Of a stretch of 23,381 nucleotides of DNA, positions 1 through 8,456 are shown one piece after another. The translations under genes were made by a program, and so were the position numbers. The stretch spans positions 1 through 23,381 of the forward strand of contig NW_005178448.1 of assembly GCF_000341285.1 (NCBI RefSeq). The letters are read 5' to 3'. The notes beneath the pieces are model-generated. The model was not told the DNA's origin and searched no databases. It saw only the letters and a list, made by a program, of their open reading frames with translations. Numbering within the stretch: position 1 is the stretch's first letter; each line of letters opens with the position of its first letter. The stretch is from Galdieria sulphuraria (taxonomy: Eukaryota > Rhodophyta > Bangiophyceae > Galdieriales > Galdieriaceae).

Positions 1-1126
1 TTGTCTCAAGCCGTTATCGGTGAAAATTTATCTTAATCATGAAGAAGTATTTGATTCTTCTCAAAATAGTTACAACGTTTCTCAGAAAAGTTACCATCGA
101 CTAGACTATGTATGCAACGAATGGAAGACTATGCAAATTCCAATTCCCAGCAAGGAAAAGAAAGACAAAGAACACTTCGAATTTTCATTTCCGCATATTC
201 CTGATATGTTACATATAACTCAGGATGAAACTGATTATATGTGGTATACAGGCGTTGGTACCATTTATTGCCCGTTTAAAGGAGAAAATACGCCCCATTG
301 TCTGAAAATCCATATGGAATTGGAAGCTGCTGACTATGTTCACGTCTTTTTAAACCGTAAATATGTAGGATCTTGTAGGAGTCCATGCTATGATGAGAGA
401 TTTACAGGAAGAAGGTCTGGATTTTCCAAATCCTTCGATTTAGAAGATTTCGCCCCCATGCAAATTGCAGCGGACAAGGATGGAACTTACAAATTCGAGC
501 TTGCTATTTTGGTTTGCTCTCTTGGTCTTATTAAGGGAGAGTTTCAGCTATGGGAAAATGGCAGAATGGAACAGGAAAGAAAAGGAATTTTTTCTCATCC
601 CATAATGTGTTTCCAGTTGTTAAGTCCCAGTGGCAAACTCGAAACTGTTCATGCTGCATTCGACTCCAAGTGGAGTAGTATACCTTTGTACATCAGCAAA
701 GAGAATAGTCCAAGTATTTCATTTCCAATTACAAGTCAGCCACGGGTGGGACCCCAACTTTGGCAAGCGAAGGTTCATCTCAAAGCAAACGAACTTCAAC
801 AGGTAAATATTATTTTGTGTTGACATTGCTACAGAAACTCAAAAATTTTCTTATAGATGAAATATGGATTATTGTTGGATATGAAATGTATGTCTAAAGG
901 ACTTGTGTATTGGAACAACTTTTGTTTGGGTCGATACTGGATCATAGATTATATAGAGAAGGATACAAGCCTCCATCGATCTCCGATTGTTGAGGAACAT
1001 AGTAGCTTTTATAGTCAGCAGTATTACTTTGTTCCTATAGCACTTGTTTCCAATAGTAATGACATTTGTATCTTTGAAGAACTTTGCGGTGACCCCACTA
1101 AGATTCAGTTGTTGTCAATTCAGTGA
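1..1126 (+). CDS. Beta-galactosidase, plant-type GH35, C-terminal part (5' truncated by window edge)
   Basis: C-terminal portion of a glycoside hydrolase family 35 beta-galactosidase, which removes terminal beta-galactose from glycans, usually in the wall, vacuole or secretory route. Two exons: the reading frame enters at base 2 and runs to 802, a 54-nt GT-AG intron covers 803-856, and the last exon is 857-1126. The GH35 catalytic barrel would lie upstream of the window. What remains is the beta-sandwich half: the motif DYMWYTGVG matches the plant 'DYLWY' signature, and the second exon has the jelly-roll signature GLVYWNNFCLGRYW (plant consensus G-VWVNG--LGRYW), then YYFVPIAL and FEELCGDPTKI, matching the plant 'Y-VP--L...FEE-GGDP--I' ending. 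AATAAA at 1138-1143, 12 nt past the stop, is a plausible poly(A) signal. Family assignment is firm; substrate and location are not visible here. Confidence 0.85.
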
Positions 1127-3618
1127 TTGCGCTCTACAATAAATACATTTGTTGCGATACGTGGTCTTTCTATACATTTTCTTGGTCACTCAATACGAAT
1201 ACAAACAAAATAATGATAGTGTTGGAACTTGTATGATTTCTGCGTTTGGCTAGAAAATTGCCAAAGAGACAATCGACACCAATCTAGTTTCCCTAAAGAT
1301 TTTGATAAGAAGAGCAGGAGATCCGAGATAGTAAACCTTCTAAGAAAAACAAGGGTGAATATTGTTGATTTTAGAAACACAATTCAAGCAGTTTTAACGG
1401 AGTAAGAGTTCAACTGCGAAGTGTGCAAACTGGAATTTCAAAATGGACTCTGAATACAATCTATACTCTCTGAGAAATAGACTTTACCTCCGTTGAAATT
1501 CAACGACAAAAGGAAAAGTGTCACGGTGGGTAAGAAGCAAATATTTCCCCCAATAAATAAAGATATGCGTCTTTCTTTTGCCTTTCTAAAAACCTTGGTT
1601 GACGTTGGCAGTCATTTGGGCGTGACTCGCATCATATGTAGTCTGTATTCCTTGACTCTTTTTCGGAAACATGAACACTTTCCTGTGGTTTTTCGAAATA
1701 GTTGCTGATGCCGCTATACAAAGCAGTCTTGTCATTTGGACTTGAGGATCGCTAAGATGCTATGAATTTGCAGCAAAAAAATTGTTGACAATATGGAATT
1801 GTGATTGATGTGTATCAAGGTCATTAGAACGTACTTTTTCTTTCTTTGAACGACACTGTCTCAATGGAAGAATGATTATGTAAGTATGCTTTCTCAATAC
1901 TAATTCTGCCAACAACCAACATTTCGTATGCTATACTTTTATTTGGATTTTCACTTGTTCCTGTACTTATTGCTCTCAATTTTTCAAGTTGAACTCTTGG
2001 GATAAGCTTGTAGTAAATGGAAAATAATTGGTTGGTTGGTCAAAATACGAATAGGGAGAGCTCCAATGAGAAATTCAGACCATCTCAAAGTTACTTTCGT
2101 AAAGCAGTACCGATATCGGATTATTCTAGACACCCATTTATTACTCAGTAGTTTTTGACAAAGGTTGCTATTTTTTATTTCAAAATATACAGTTTGAACT
2201 AAATGTATTGAAACCATTCAAATGAGAGAAGGAGTGAACCTTTGTTTAAGCTCTTATGAAATAACTATCTGTCATTGTAGGCCTCGAAGGCATTGTAGAA
2301 TCAATTATTTGCTATCCGTAGTAAAAGAAAAGAACGCCAAAACTTGAAAGTCTAGAGTTGCCTACAATGAATGCTTTGTCTAAACTAAATAAAAGAGACA
2401 AAATGAAAAGGAATATTCAAAATGAAACCATAACCAAAAAGGAGTGCTTTCATTTAAGTTTTGAGTATGATAACATTTACTTTGCAACAGATTGACATGA
2501 AATCCTTTCCATTTCTTATGATATAGCTGATTCTGCAGCAAACACTCTTCCAACATGTTTCATGGCTCGTATTCACATAACTTGTCCTTGAAATTTTTTA
2601 GGAACAGTGAGTTGTTAGTTTTCTAGATGCAACTTGATTTCCTCCTTCGATGCAAACAAAGGAGTTGTACGTGTTTACAAGACGACACTGTTACAAGAGT
2701 ATCTTCGAAAAACTCTGTTCTTTCCAAACTCAACTGTGGCCCATTTATAGTCACAAAGTCACACACTCTCCTTAGTTGGACTTTCTCTTGTTGTCATGTT
2801 TCCTTGCAAAACTGGTCTTTGGTTCGACCTAGTGGCGCTGCTTGGCTTTTGGTCATACAGGTATTCCACGAGTAATCAATGAAGAGTCGTTTCCTTTGAA
2901 AAGGAAATATTTTTCGCTGTTATCCTCGTACTGTACAACTACTTTTGGTGACTGTTTCGCAATTTCTTCTCCTTCTCAATGTGTGGTGGTACTAGTTGGT
3001 TCCATCGAAAAGCTAGTTTGGTTTGTATGTTTTAGTTGTTTAGGAAAGCAGCAGTGATAAAACGTCGTCAAGAACAGGAGTTATCGTTCATATACTGTTT
3101 CATCTCGACAAGTATTATTAAAATGTTTGAATAATGTCTTGGGAAAAGTCGATATTGTTGCTCCAAGTTGTCGTATACTTGTCAACCTGAAACTGTATCC
3201 GAGGATCTCTGGTTGTGAACTTTAATCTGTTTTAAACTTTCAGAGAGTTGGCTATATGATTTTATCATTTTTGTTTCTGTAAGTTAGAAGAAGCAAACCT
3301 AAAACTCCTTGTCTTGGTCTGTAATTACTGGGAGAGATACTGAAATATTTGTCACGATGTTTTCAGCCTCAGTTACCCATTTGCATTATAGTTTCAGTTG
3401 TATAGTTATTTTTTTCTACATATATATATATATGTGTGTGTGTGTGTCAATCGGGAAACCATTTCCCACAGTTATTTATCCTTACACGCACATGAAAATT
3501 GATTCGACTTTCAACTCGATATTATATTCCACAGCTTGATGAGAATTCAATTATGTTTGGTAATTGTGTTTTCACAATTTCAAAATTTGTATATTCGATT
3601 AATGTTTGGCACCACGCG
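1127..3618. other. Gene-poor interval of about 2.5 kb
   Basis: I find no gene I can support here. Open frames on either strand are under about 85 codons, have low-complexity or Cys/Ser/Phe-rich translations, resemble no family I know, and could not be linked by splice sites into a recognisable protein. I looked for U1, U4, U5, U6, RNase P, SRP and tRNA signatures and saw none convincing. Contents noted are the beta-galactosidase poly(A)-like AATAAA at 1138, perfect short palindromes at 1491-1505, 2890-2907 and 3453-3467, and an alternating TA/TG microsatellite at 3418-3447. The right part must hold the promoter of the ELG1-like gene and could hide a 5' exon of it. An undetected non-coding RNA remains possible. 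Confidence 0.5.
3418..3447. repeat. (TA)n(TG)n microsatellite
   Basis: Thirty bases of strictly alternating purine and pyrimidine: a TA run changing into a TG run. It lies about 170 bp upstream of the chosen start of the ELG1-like gene. Such tracts can adopt Z-DNA and vary in length between strains; any role in the promoter is speculation. Confidence 0.9.
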
Positions 3619-5176
3619 ATGAGTGGAAAGAACGCAAATTGTAAAGGAAAGAAGAGAAAGCCTTCCTTATTAGAGTATTCAAAGTTACCTGATTTTTTGG
3701 TTGGGCACGATCAACAAATTGTAAAACTTTACGAGAGGGTATGCGGTTGGTTACTGGCACAAAGGCGAATAGCTTCGAATCTTCTTGAGTTGCCCGAAGA
3801 AAAGAATCCAAGACGCTCGGTTGCGGTAAGTTGTCCATCTCAATCCGATGTTTCTGTTCCAAAGTGTAAAGGTCCTCGTGGGTCCGTCAGGAGCAGGCAA
3901 AACTACACTTTTGCTAGCAGCTTTGAAGTCTTGTCAATACAGTTGGATAGAATTCAACACGCACACTGATTGGTAATTGTTTACATTTAAGCTCCGATTT
4001 CTTGTTTATCTAGATTTACCAGGAACAATTCGAGGGTGTTGCAAACTGTCAAAAATGCGGAAGAGAACAATTCTTTGGTGCGAGACACAAGGTGATTTCC
4101 GATCATTTACGGTTTCTTTGTATTCCTTTTAACCATTTTTGTAGTCATGTAGCATTTATCTTTGAGGAACTTGATATTATATTGGATATGGAGCCTCTTT
4201 GTAGCGCAAATTTTGCAACCCTTTCCTCCAAATGCAAGTTTCCAATACTAGTGACTTGTAATAACTTCCGAAAGCTTCATTCCAAATTTTCGAAACTTTT
4301 TTCGTTCGAGATATTTGATTTTACGTTGTTATATGAAAAAGACAATTATGAGAGAAATCTTCTTCTCTATATTACAGGGATAGGAGATAGAAGACGTGTA
4401 GAATATACTACTCAATTTTACAGCAGTAAATCCAATCAAGATTTGGAACGAATGATGATTTGTCATTTATCAGGGATATGGAATGAGAAATTATTATCTT
4501 GGTTATCTAATCTTTGTAGGGATCAATATCAAGTTGAGGAAGCAGAATGCTATGATGGACCTTTGTTTTCCTCCACTTTGGCTGTTGCTTGGTATCGGTA
4601 CACGTTTTACAAACTAACTGTTGATGCACAACAACACATGGGAAGTCGTTTTTCATATTTGATGGATAATCTTGTGACAGGTAGGAAAGTCCTGAAGCCA
4701 TTGCTCATCTCATTGTTTTCCATTATACAGCAAGTCAGACGTATTGTACCTTTGGAAATCTGATCGGAGCTCAAGCACTCAAGTTGGTAATAAAACCTTG
4801 GTTTGTTACTTTCCAAGGTTATCTGAAAGATGAAGAAGATGACAGTCTGATACAAGAGGTTGTCTCGGATAGACGTCTTTTTTGTAGACGACGTTGGATG
4901 GAAGAAATGAAATACAAAATACCAAACTTGCTCAATTGTTTGGCATCATCGCGAATAGTGTTCACAGAGCTATTGCCAAGTGCTTTATCTATTTTTGATT
5001 CTGAGCGCAAGTATATCAAGAGGCAATGCAAGTGAGTCGAAATATATTGAATAAGTTGAAATATACATATCTATGTGTGTTTATCTCTCTATAGATTTCG
5101 AAAAAGCTATTTAGAACGTTGGGAAATGGATACCCTTGTTCCTTTACTTCATTCTTTGATAGAGGAACGGGAGTGA
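3619..5176 (+). CDS. ELG1/ATAD5-like AAA+ clamp-loader ATPase (short form)
   Basis: Probable large subunit of the alternative RFC complex that unloads PCNA from chromatin in the nucleus. Exons: 3619-3825, 3872-3972, 4023-4091, 4145-4680, 4731-5031, 5095-5176, giving 431 residues; all joins keep frame. Residues 73-80 are a Walker A loop (GPSGAGKT). It is followed by WIEFNTHTDWNNSRVLQTVK, resembling the ELG1 'EvNas..RsGrqvl..lkeA' segment. Residues 128-136 (VAFIFEELD) are a Walker B-like strand of the ELG1 'LILFEDVD' type, followed by a KFPILVTCNN sensor-like strand. The C-terminal third is helical and ends near TELLPSALSIF, like the C-terminus of ELG1/ATAD5. It is far shorter than yeast Elg1 (about 790) or human ATAD5 (about 1,840). 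The start is the first ATG giving a compact protein; an in-frame ATG at 3553 or extra upstream exons are possible. RAD17 and ORC subunits were considered and fit less well. Confidence 0.6.
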
Positions 5177-5674
5177 ATGAGATTGAAAATTCCCGTCTTG
5201 ACGAAATCTCAAGAAAGAGAAAATCTCATAACAGAAATGTCCAACGCTGGTTCACCACTGAGGACCACTGGTGGTTCCAACTTTTTATATCAAGAACCTT
5301 GTTCACCGCGAACAAGTCTTGAGATATTCTTGCGTAATAGTCATCCTCATGATATGGGTTTAACCTTTCCCCCTCAGTCAGATAGTTGTTCTGCTGTGCA
5401 CGTCAAGTTGGAAACGAGCACTATCAACGAATCAGTATTAGAAGCTGTTGTTGCTAGAGCATATATTTGCCTTCGAAACAAAGGTATTCTATGCATTACT
5501 TTACCAAAGTACCAAGGAACCAGTACTACTACTGCAGAAAGCCAAAGTATGCTTATCAATAAGTCTGTGCTCCATCCCCATGAGGTTCTTCTTTTATGCA
5601 AAATGGCAGGTTTCGTGCCTATACAAATAGATGAGAATGACGAAGAATATGTAATAAGTTGTTCAAAAGTCTAG
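5177..5674 (+). CDS. Hypothetical protein, 165 aa, possible methyltransferase-like C-terminal half
   Basis: I do not recognise this protein. It is a single open frame whose first ATG directly abuts the TGA of the ELG1-like gene (no spacer); a second in-frame ATG at 5237 would leave 60 nt. The first 60 residues are polar, Ser/Thr/Pro-rich and likely disordered. The rest looks folded: a helix (residues about 90-105), a strand GILCITLP, then HPHEVLLLCKMAGFVPIQI. That order, 'helix, G-strand, later helix, GF', resembles the last strands of class I SAM methyltransferases and the degenerate methyltransferase domain of anamorsin, but no SAM-binding glycine loop and no anamorsin cysteine motifs are seen. 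It ends 97 bp from the convergent Rgp1 stop. It could be an independent gene with its promoter inside the ELG1-like gene, or the second cistron of one transcript. Confidence 0.5.
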   Translation: MRLKIPVLTKSQERENLITEMSNAGSPLRTTGGSNFLYQEPCSPRTSLEIFLRNSHPHDMGLTFPPQSDSCSAVHVKLETSTINESVLEAVVARAYICLRNKGILCITLPKYQGTSTTTAESQSMLINKSVLHPHEVLLLCKMAGFVPIQIDENDEEYVISCSKV

Positions 5675-5771
5675 TTTTAGGAAGAAAAATGGTATACTGT
5701 ATGTATATAATGAGTATTGAAGTGATAGTATGGAAAATGACTCGTAAATTGGTTTTCTCTATGTTCCATTC

Positions 5772-7430
5772 TCACGTATCGTACAACAAATCAAGACCCA
5801 TGACAGTGTTCGGTACAAATGCAAATCTATCTCCACCATAAACAACAAGAGGAAGACACCAGTTGAGTAGTTTCGTATTTCTTTGTAAAAGATAGTCAAC
5901 TTCCGATAATGGAGTCCCTAACAACTCATGATACTTCATATCTTGTGCATCAACTGGACCATCTGGTATTTCAAAGACAAAGCGCAGTAACCATACAAAA
6001 GACACTGCAGTAGTCTCAAAACTTACTGGTGCATCCAAAGGAATACTTAACATGAATTCGGTGTTCTGCTCGAAACTCGGATATTCCATTCGCTCCCCAT
6101 AAGTCTTTCGAAATATAAGTGGCATTTTAGAAGACCGATTGCATGCTCTCGGATGTACTCGTTCTTCCGTCTCTAACTTGATAGTCATTCGATAGCAAGG
6201 AATCTTACTTTGGGAAAACTCTACAAACCCGACAATGGAATCTCCACAACGAAATGCTCGCTTTAATACATATATACGACAAACAATATCGGAACCTTGT
6301 TTGATTTGATAGATGCTCTGTATGTTATCGTCTGTAGAATATATATCCTTCTGCGAAAGATAGGGAAATGTATGGGGACCTTGAATATCGTCGTCTTGCA
6401 GAACTAAAGCTCCTCTATCTGTAGTTTGCTCTTCCTTACAGTCAAATATCGTCTCTTCGGAAACAGGATACGAGACGGCAAATTGTCTTGGGTCTTCATC
6501 TCTCTTATCAAAAGGGGTAATTCTTCCATTTGGAGATAACGCAATCATTCTCTGAATGTTATCGCGACTAGGCATTATGCAAGCATGCACTCGAAAACTA
6601 CCATTTTTGGACTTGAATGAACATTGTTTATAATCGGGTCTCATTGTCCAAGGAATATAAATAGGTCGAACTACACTAGTTGCTTGACTGGTAGTAAATA
6701 TCAAAGGAATGCGTAACACTTGCGGCTTATGAATACGACTAGCATCAGCAGCTACAATAGCTAATAGATATTGGTATTTCATACTAGTCCCTCGAAAGCT
6801 TGGAGGAATATAATCTGGAAGTCGGCAAGATAAATGAACGACCAGGGCATGTTCTGCGTTTATGTTTTGATTCGTAAGAATAACTTGAGGAGGATATCTA
6901 AAAATAAAACCTGAATATCCTTCCACTCCACTAATACCCCAATGTAAGGCGTCTTCCAAAGCCGCTTTGCACACTGAAGGAATATCCAAGTCAGCCTTTT
7001 CACAACTACCCCCATCTTCCGACGACTGAAGATTCATAGAGTCAAATCCAGTAGCTTGCCAATCGGAAGCATCATGAATAGGACTACTGCTGCTATCCAA
7101 GACAAATTGACCGTCGTTATCTACAGATAAACAACCCTCGTCTTGACAGTTGTATACAAAAGGAATGATCCAATTCCTTTCAGCAACCCACCTTCCGGCC
7201 AATTGACAAACCACATAAGCCAGTTTTCTATCACCTCTTCTTCCAGAGATGTGACGTGGCGAAGTTTCACGGCTCGAAACAGGAGACAGCTTCCTTATAA
7301 CCTTGTGTTGATTTCTCCATAGTTGTTGTTTCTCTTTGTGTTGATTAAGGGAAGCTATCAAATCTGCTCTCAATTCTGAACTAGGTGTGAAACCAGCTGC
7401 TTGCAACTTGACATCGAGTCGAATGTTCAT
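5772..7430 (-). CDS. RGP1: Rgp1 homologue, subunit of the Ric1-Rgp1 Rab6/Ypt6 guanine-nucleotide exchange factor
   Basis: Rgp1 pairs with Ric1 on Golgi membranes to activate Rab6/Ypt6 in endosome-to-Golgi retrograde transport. The 552-residue frame starts at an ATG at 7430 and has no introns, unlike nearly every other gene here. Recognisable parts of the Rgp1/arrestin-like fold: PDYIPPSFRGTSMKYQYLL (residues about 208-226; family pattern 'lPPSFrG...rY.Y.L'), then QVLRIPLIF ('LLRIPfrv'). The C-terminal half has VYVLKRAFRCGDSIVGFVEF followed by KIPCYRMTIKLETEERVHP, the hallmark 'G..IvG..dFs...ipC.q.sv.LqtEErv' of the family. Length is within the family range. A central polar stretch (about residues 110-150, rich in Ser and Asp) looks like a disordered insertion. 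It is divergent from LSm7, with only 52 bp between the two start codons. Confidence 0.82.
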   Translation of the reverse strand: MNIRLDVKLQAAGFTPSSELRADLIASLNQHKEKQQLWRNQHKVIRKLSPVSSRETSPRHISGRRGDRKLAYVVCQLAGRWVAERNWIIPFVYNCQDEGCLSVDNDGQFVLDSSSSPIHDASDWQATGFDSMNLQSSEDGGSCEKADLDIPSVCKAALEDALHWGISGVEGYSGFIFRYPPQVILTNQNINAEHALVVHLSCRLPDYIPPSFRGTSMKYQYLLAIVAADASRIHKPQVLRIPLIFTTSQATSVVRPIYIPWTMRPDYKQCSFKSKNGSFRVHACIMPSRDNIQRMIALSPNGRITPFDKRDEDPRQFAVSYPVSEETIFDCKEEQTTDRGALVLQDDDIQGPHTFPYLSQKDIYSTDDNIQSIYQIKQGSDIVCRIYVLKRAFRCGDSIVGFVEFSQSKIPCYRMTIKLETEERVHPRACNRSSKMPLIFRKTYGERMEYPSFEQNTEFMLSIPLDAPVSFETTAVSFVWLLRFVFEIPDGPVDAQDMKYHELLGTPLSEVDYLLQRNTKLLNWCLPLVVYGGDRFAFVPNTVMGLDLLYDT

Positions 7431-7482
7431 TCAACTGATAATCCCACAAACGAAAACCACTTTAGCGTAGAAAAGTCGGCTA
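7431..7482. promoter_or_regulatory. Short divergent promoter region, Rgp1 / LSm7
   Basis: Only 52 bp separate the start codons of two divergently read genes, so both 5' UTRs and at least part of both core promoters must lie here or inside the neighbouring coding sequences. No TATA box is seen. The function is inferred from position alone. Confidence 0.5.
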
Positions 7483-7863
7483 ATGACTAGTCAATCCAGA
7501 ACCGGTGGTCATTCCACTTCTGGACGCTCAGGTGCGATAGACGTTTCCAAGTATCTGGACGTAAGAGTATACGTCAGGTTGTTAGGAGGAAGACAAGTAT
7601 CGGGAATTTTAAGGGGATGGGATCCTCTCGTAAACCTGGTACTGGATGAAGCAGTTGAACAGCTTCGAGGTCTGTATTCCATTAGTTCTTCTTTTATAAA
7701 CTCCAGTTGACTGGATTGAATAGATCCGGAAGATCCGTATAAAACAACGGATAAAGAGAGAAAGTTAGGACTTGTGGTCATTAGAGGTACCTCGTTGGTG
7801 AGTGTGTATCCAGTGGAAGGAGCTGAAGAAATAGTCAATCCGTTTGAAACGGCTTCCAGTTAA
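7483..7863 (+). CDS. LSM7: U6 snRNA-associated Sm-like protein LSm7
   Basis: LSm7 is one of seven Sm-fold subunits of the LSm2-8 ring, which binds the U-rich 3' end of U6 snRNA in the nucleus, and of the LSm1-7 ring of cytoplasmic mRNA decay. Two exons, 7483-7669 and 7724-7863, around a 54-nt intron that starts with the unusual donor GTCTGT; 108 residues, close to the roughly 100 usual for the family. The Sm1 motif is clear: DVSKYLDVRVYVRLLGGRQV, then SGILRGWDPLVNLVLDEAVE. After the splice comes the LSm7-type insertion DPEDPYKTTDKERKLGLVVI and the Sm2 motif with RGTSLVSV. The first 20 residues, rich in Ser, Thr and Gly, are probably disordered. The U2 snRNA gene lies downstream on the same strand. 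Confidence 0.93.
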
Positions 7864-8230
7864 CTTTTTCAATTTCTTTTTTTATACGTTAAATAAAACA
7901 ATCGCAACTCGAAACTTTCAACAACCCATAGCTTATGTACTATTTATGTATCTACTACAAATTGTTCGAGTAAAGGATTCACTTAGTTGCATATCTCTAC
8001 ATGAAATGTATTATCTTTCTTCACTATTTGTTTTTGTTTATTTTGGTTTCGTTGCAACCATCACTATCTTTCTTTAGCGATGAGCACAAAGCATTTCAGT
8101 GTCCATACACTCATGAACAATATCTCTTCTCCCAACATCAAAAAAACCGAATCCCCATTATCCCAACATCAAAAAAAATTAGGATTGCTGCTTTATATAT
8201 CCTGGCCTGTCCATAACAGATTCTTTAATG
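7864..8230 (+). promoter_or_regulatory. Upstream region of the U2 snRNA gene: TATA-like box and duplicated 17-bp element
   Basis: The LSm7-U2 spacer is 367 bp. A 17-base element, TCCCAACATCAAAAAAA, occurs twice in the same orientation at 8130-8146 and 8161-8177, offset by 31 bp. A TATA-like box, TTTATATAT, lies at 8192-8200, about 31-39 bp before the inferred U2 5' end. From memory, the plant snRNA upstream sequence element is RTCCCACATCG; the repeat core differs mainly by one extra A. This suggests snRNA promoter elements of the plant type. I see nothing else supportable in 7864-8129. Confidence 0.6.
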
Positions 8231-8417
8231 ATCTTCTCGAGTCTATTGGCTCAGATCAAGTGTAGTATCTGTTCTATCAAGTGTAACAACTTGATTGGGG
8301 TCCACTTGGGCTCCCGTTGTTACAAGTATTTTTCGAGAGGGGGTAGGTTAGTTACTGCTTGCAGTAACACTATCCAAGCTTTGCCCTAGTCTTGCACTGC
8401 ACTAGGAGCAGAGCACC
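8231..8417 (+). ncRNA. U2 spliceosomal snRNA
   Basis: U2 snRNA base-pairs with the intron branch site and with U6 in the spliceosome. The 5' third is nearly identical to U2 of other eukaryotes, including GATCAAGTGTAGTATCTGTT; the branch-site pairing GTAGTA is at 8262-8267. Stem I is GAGTC/GGCTC around TATT. Stem IIa is TCAAGT/ACTTGA (8277-8294) with loop GTAACA. The alternative stem IIc is visible because GTAACAAC (8283-8290) is complementary to GTTGTTAC (8316-8323). Stem IIb is GGGGTCC/GGGCTCC. An Sm-like site ATTTTTCG is at 8328-8335. Stem III is GTTACTG/CAGTAAC (8351-8368). Stem IV (8378-8414) is 13 bp with one bulged A and a loop containing TTGCAC, like the U1A/U2B'' recognition loops. 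Length of about 187 nt equals the usual 185-190. The exact 3' end is uncertain by a few bases. Confidence 0.93.
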
Positions 8418-8456
8418 TCTTTTCTCCTTTTAAATTGGGTTTTTATCAGTTGAGTT

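Noticed and set aside
1550-1620. GCCTTTCTAAAA after a T-rich stretch, resembling the U5 snRNA loop 1
   Set aside because: The invariant loop GCCUUUYAC is not matched, and there is no flanking stem or Sm site.
2820-2850. GGTTCGACCTA resembling a tRNA B box
   Set aside because: No matching A box, acceptor stem or cloverleaf could be drawn around it on either strand.
2627-3057. Two overlapping + strand open frames of about 80 and 70 codons
   Set aside because: They lie in different frames, have Cys/Ser-rich random-looking translations, and no splice linking gives a recognisable protein.
3972-4022. Acceptor at 4013 in the ELG1-like gene
   Set aside because: It creates an immediate in-frame stop; the acceptor at 4022 restores the conserved DWNNSRVLQTVK segment.
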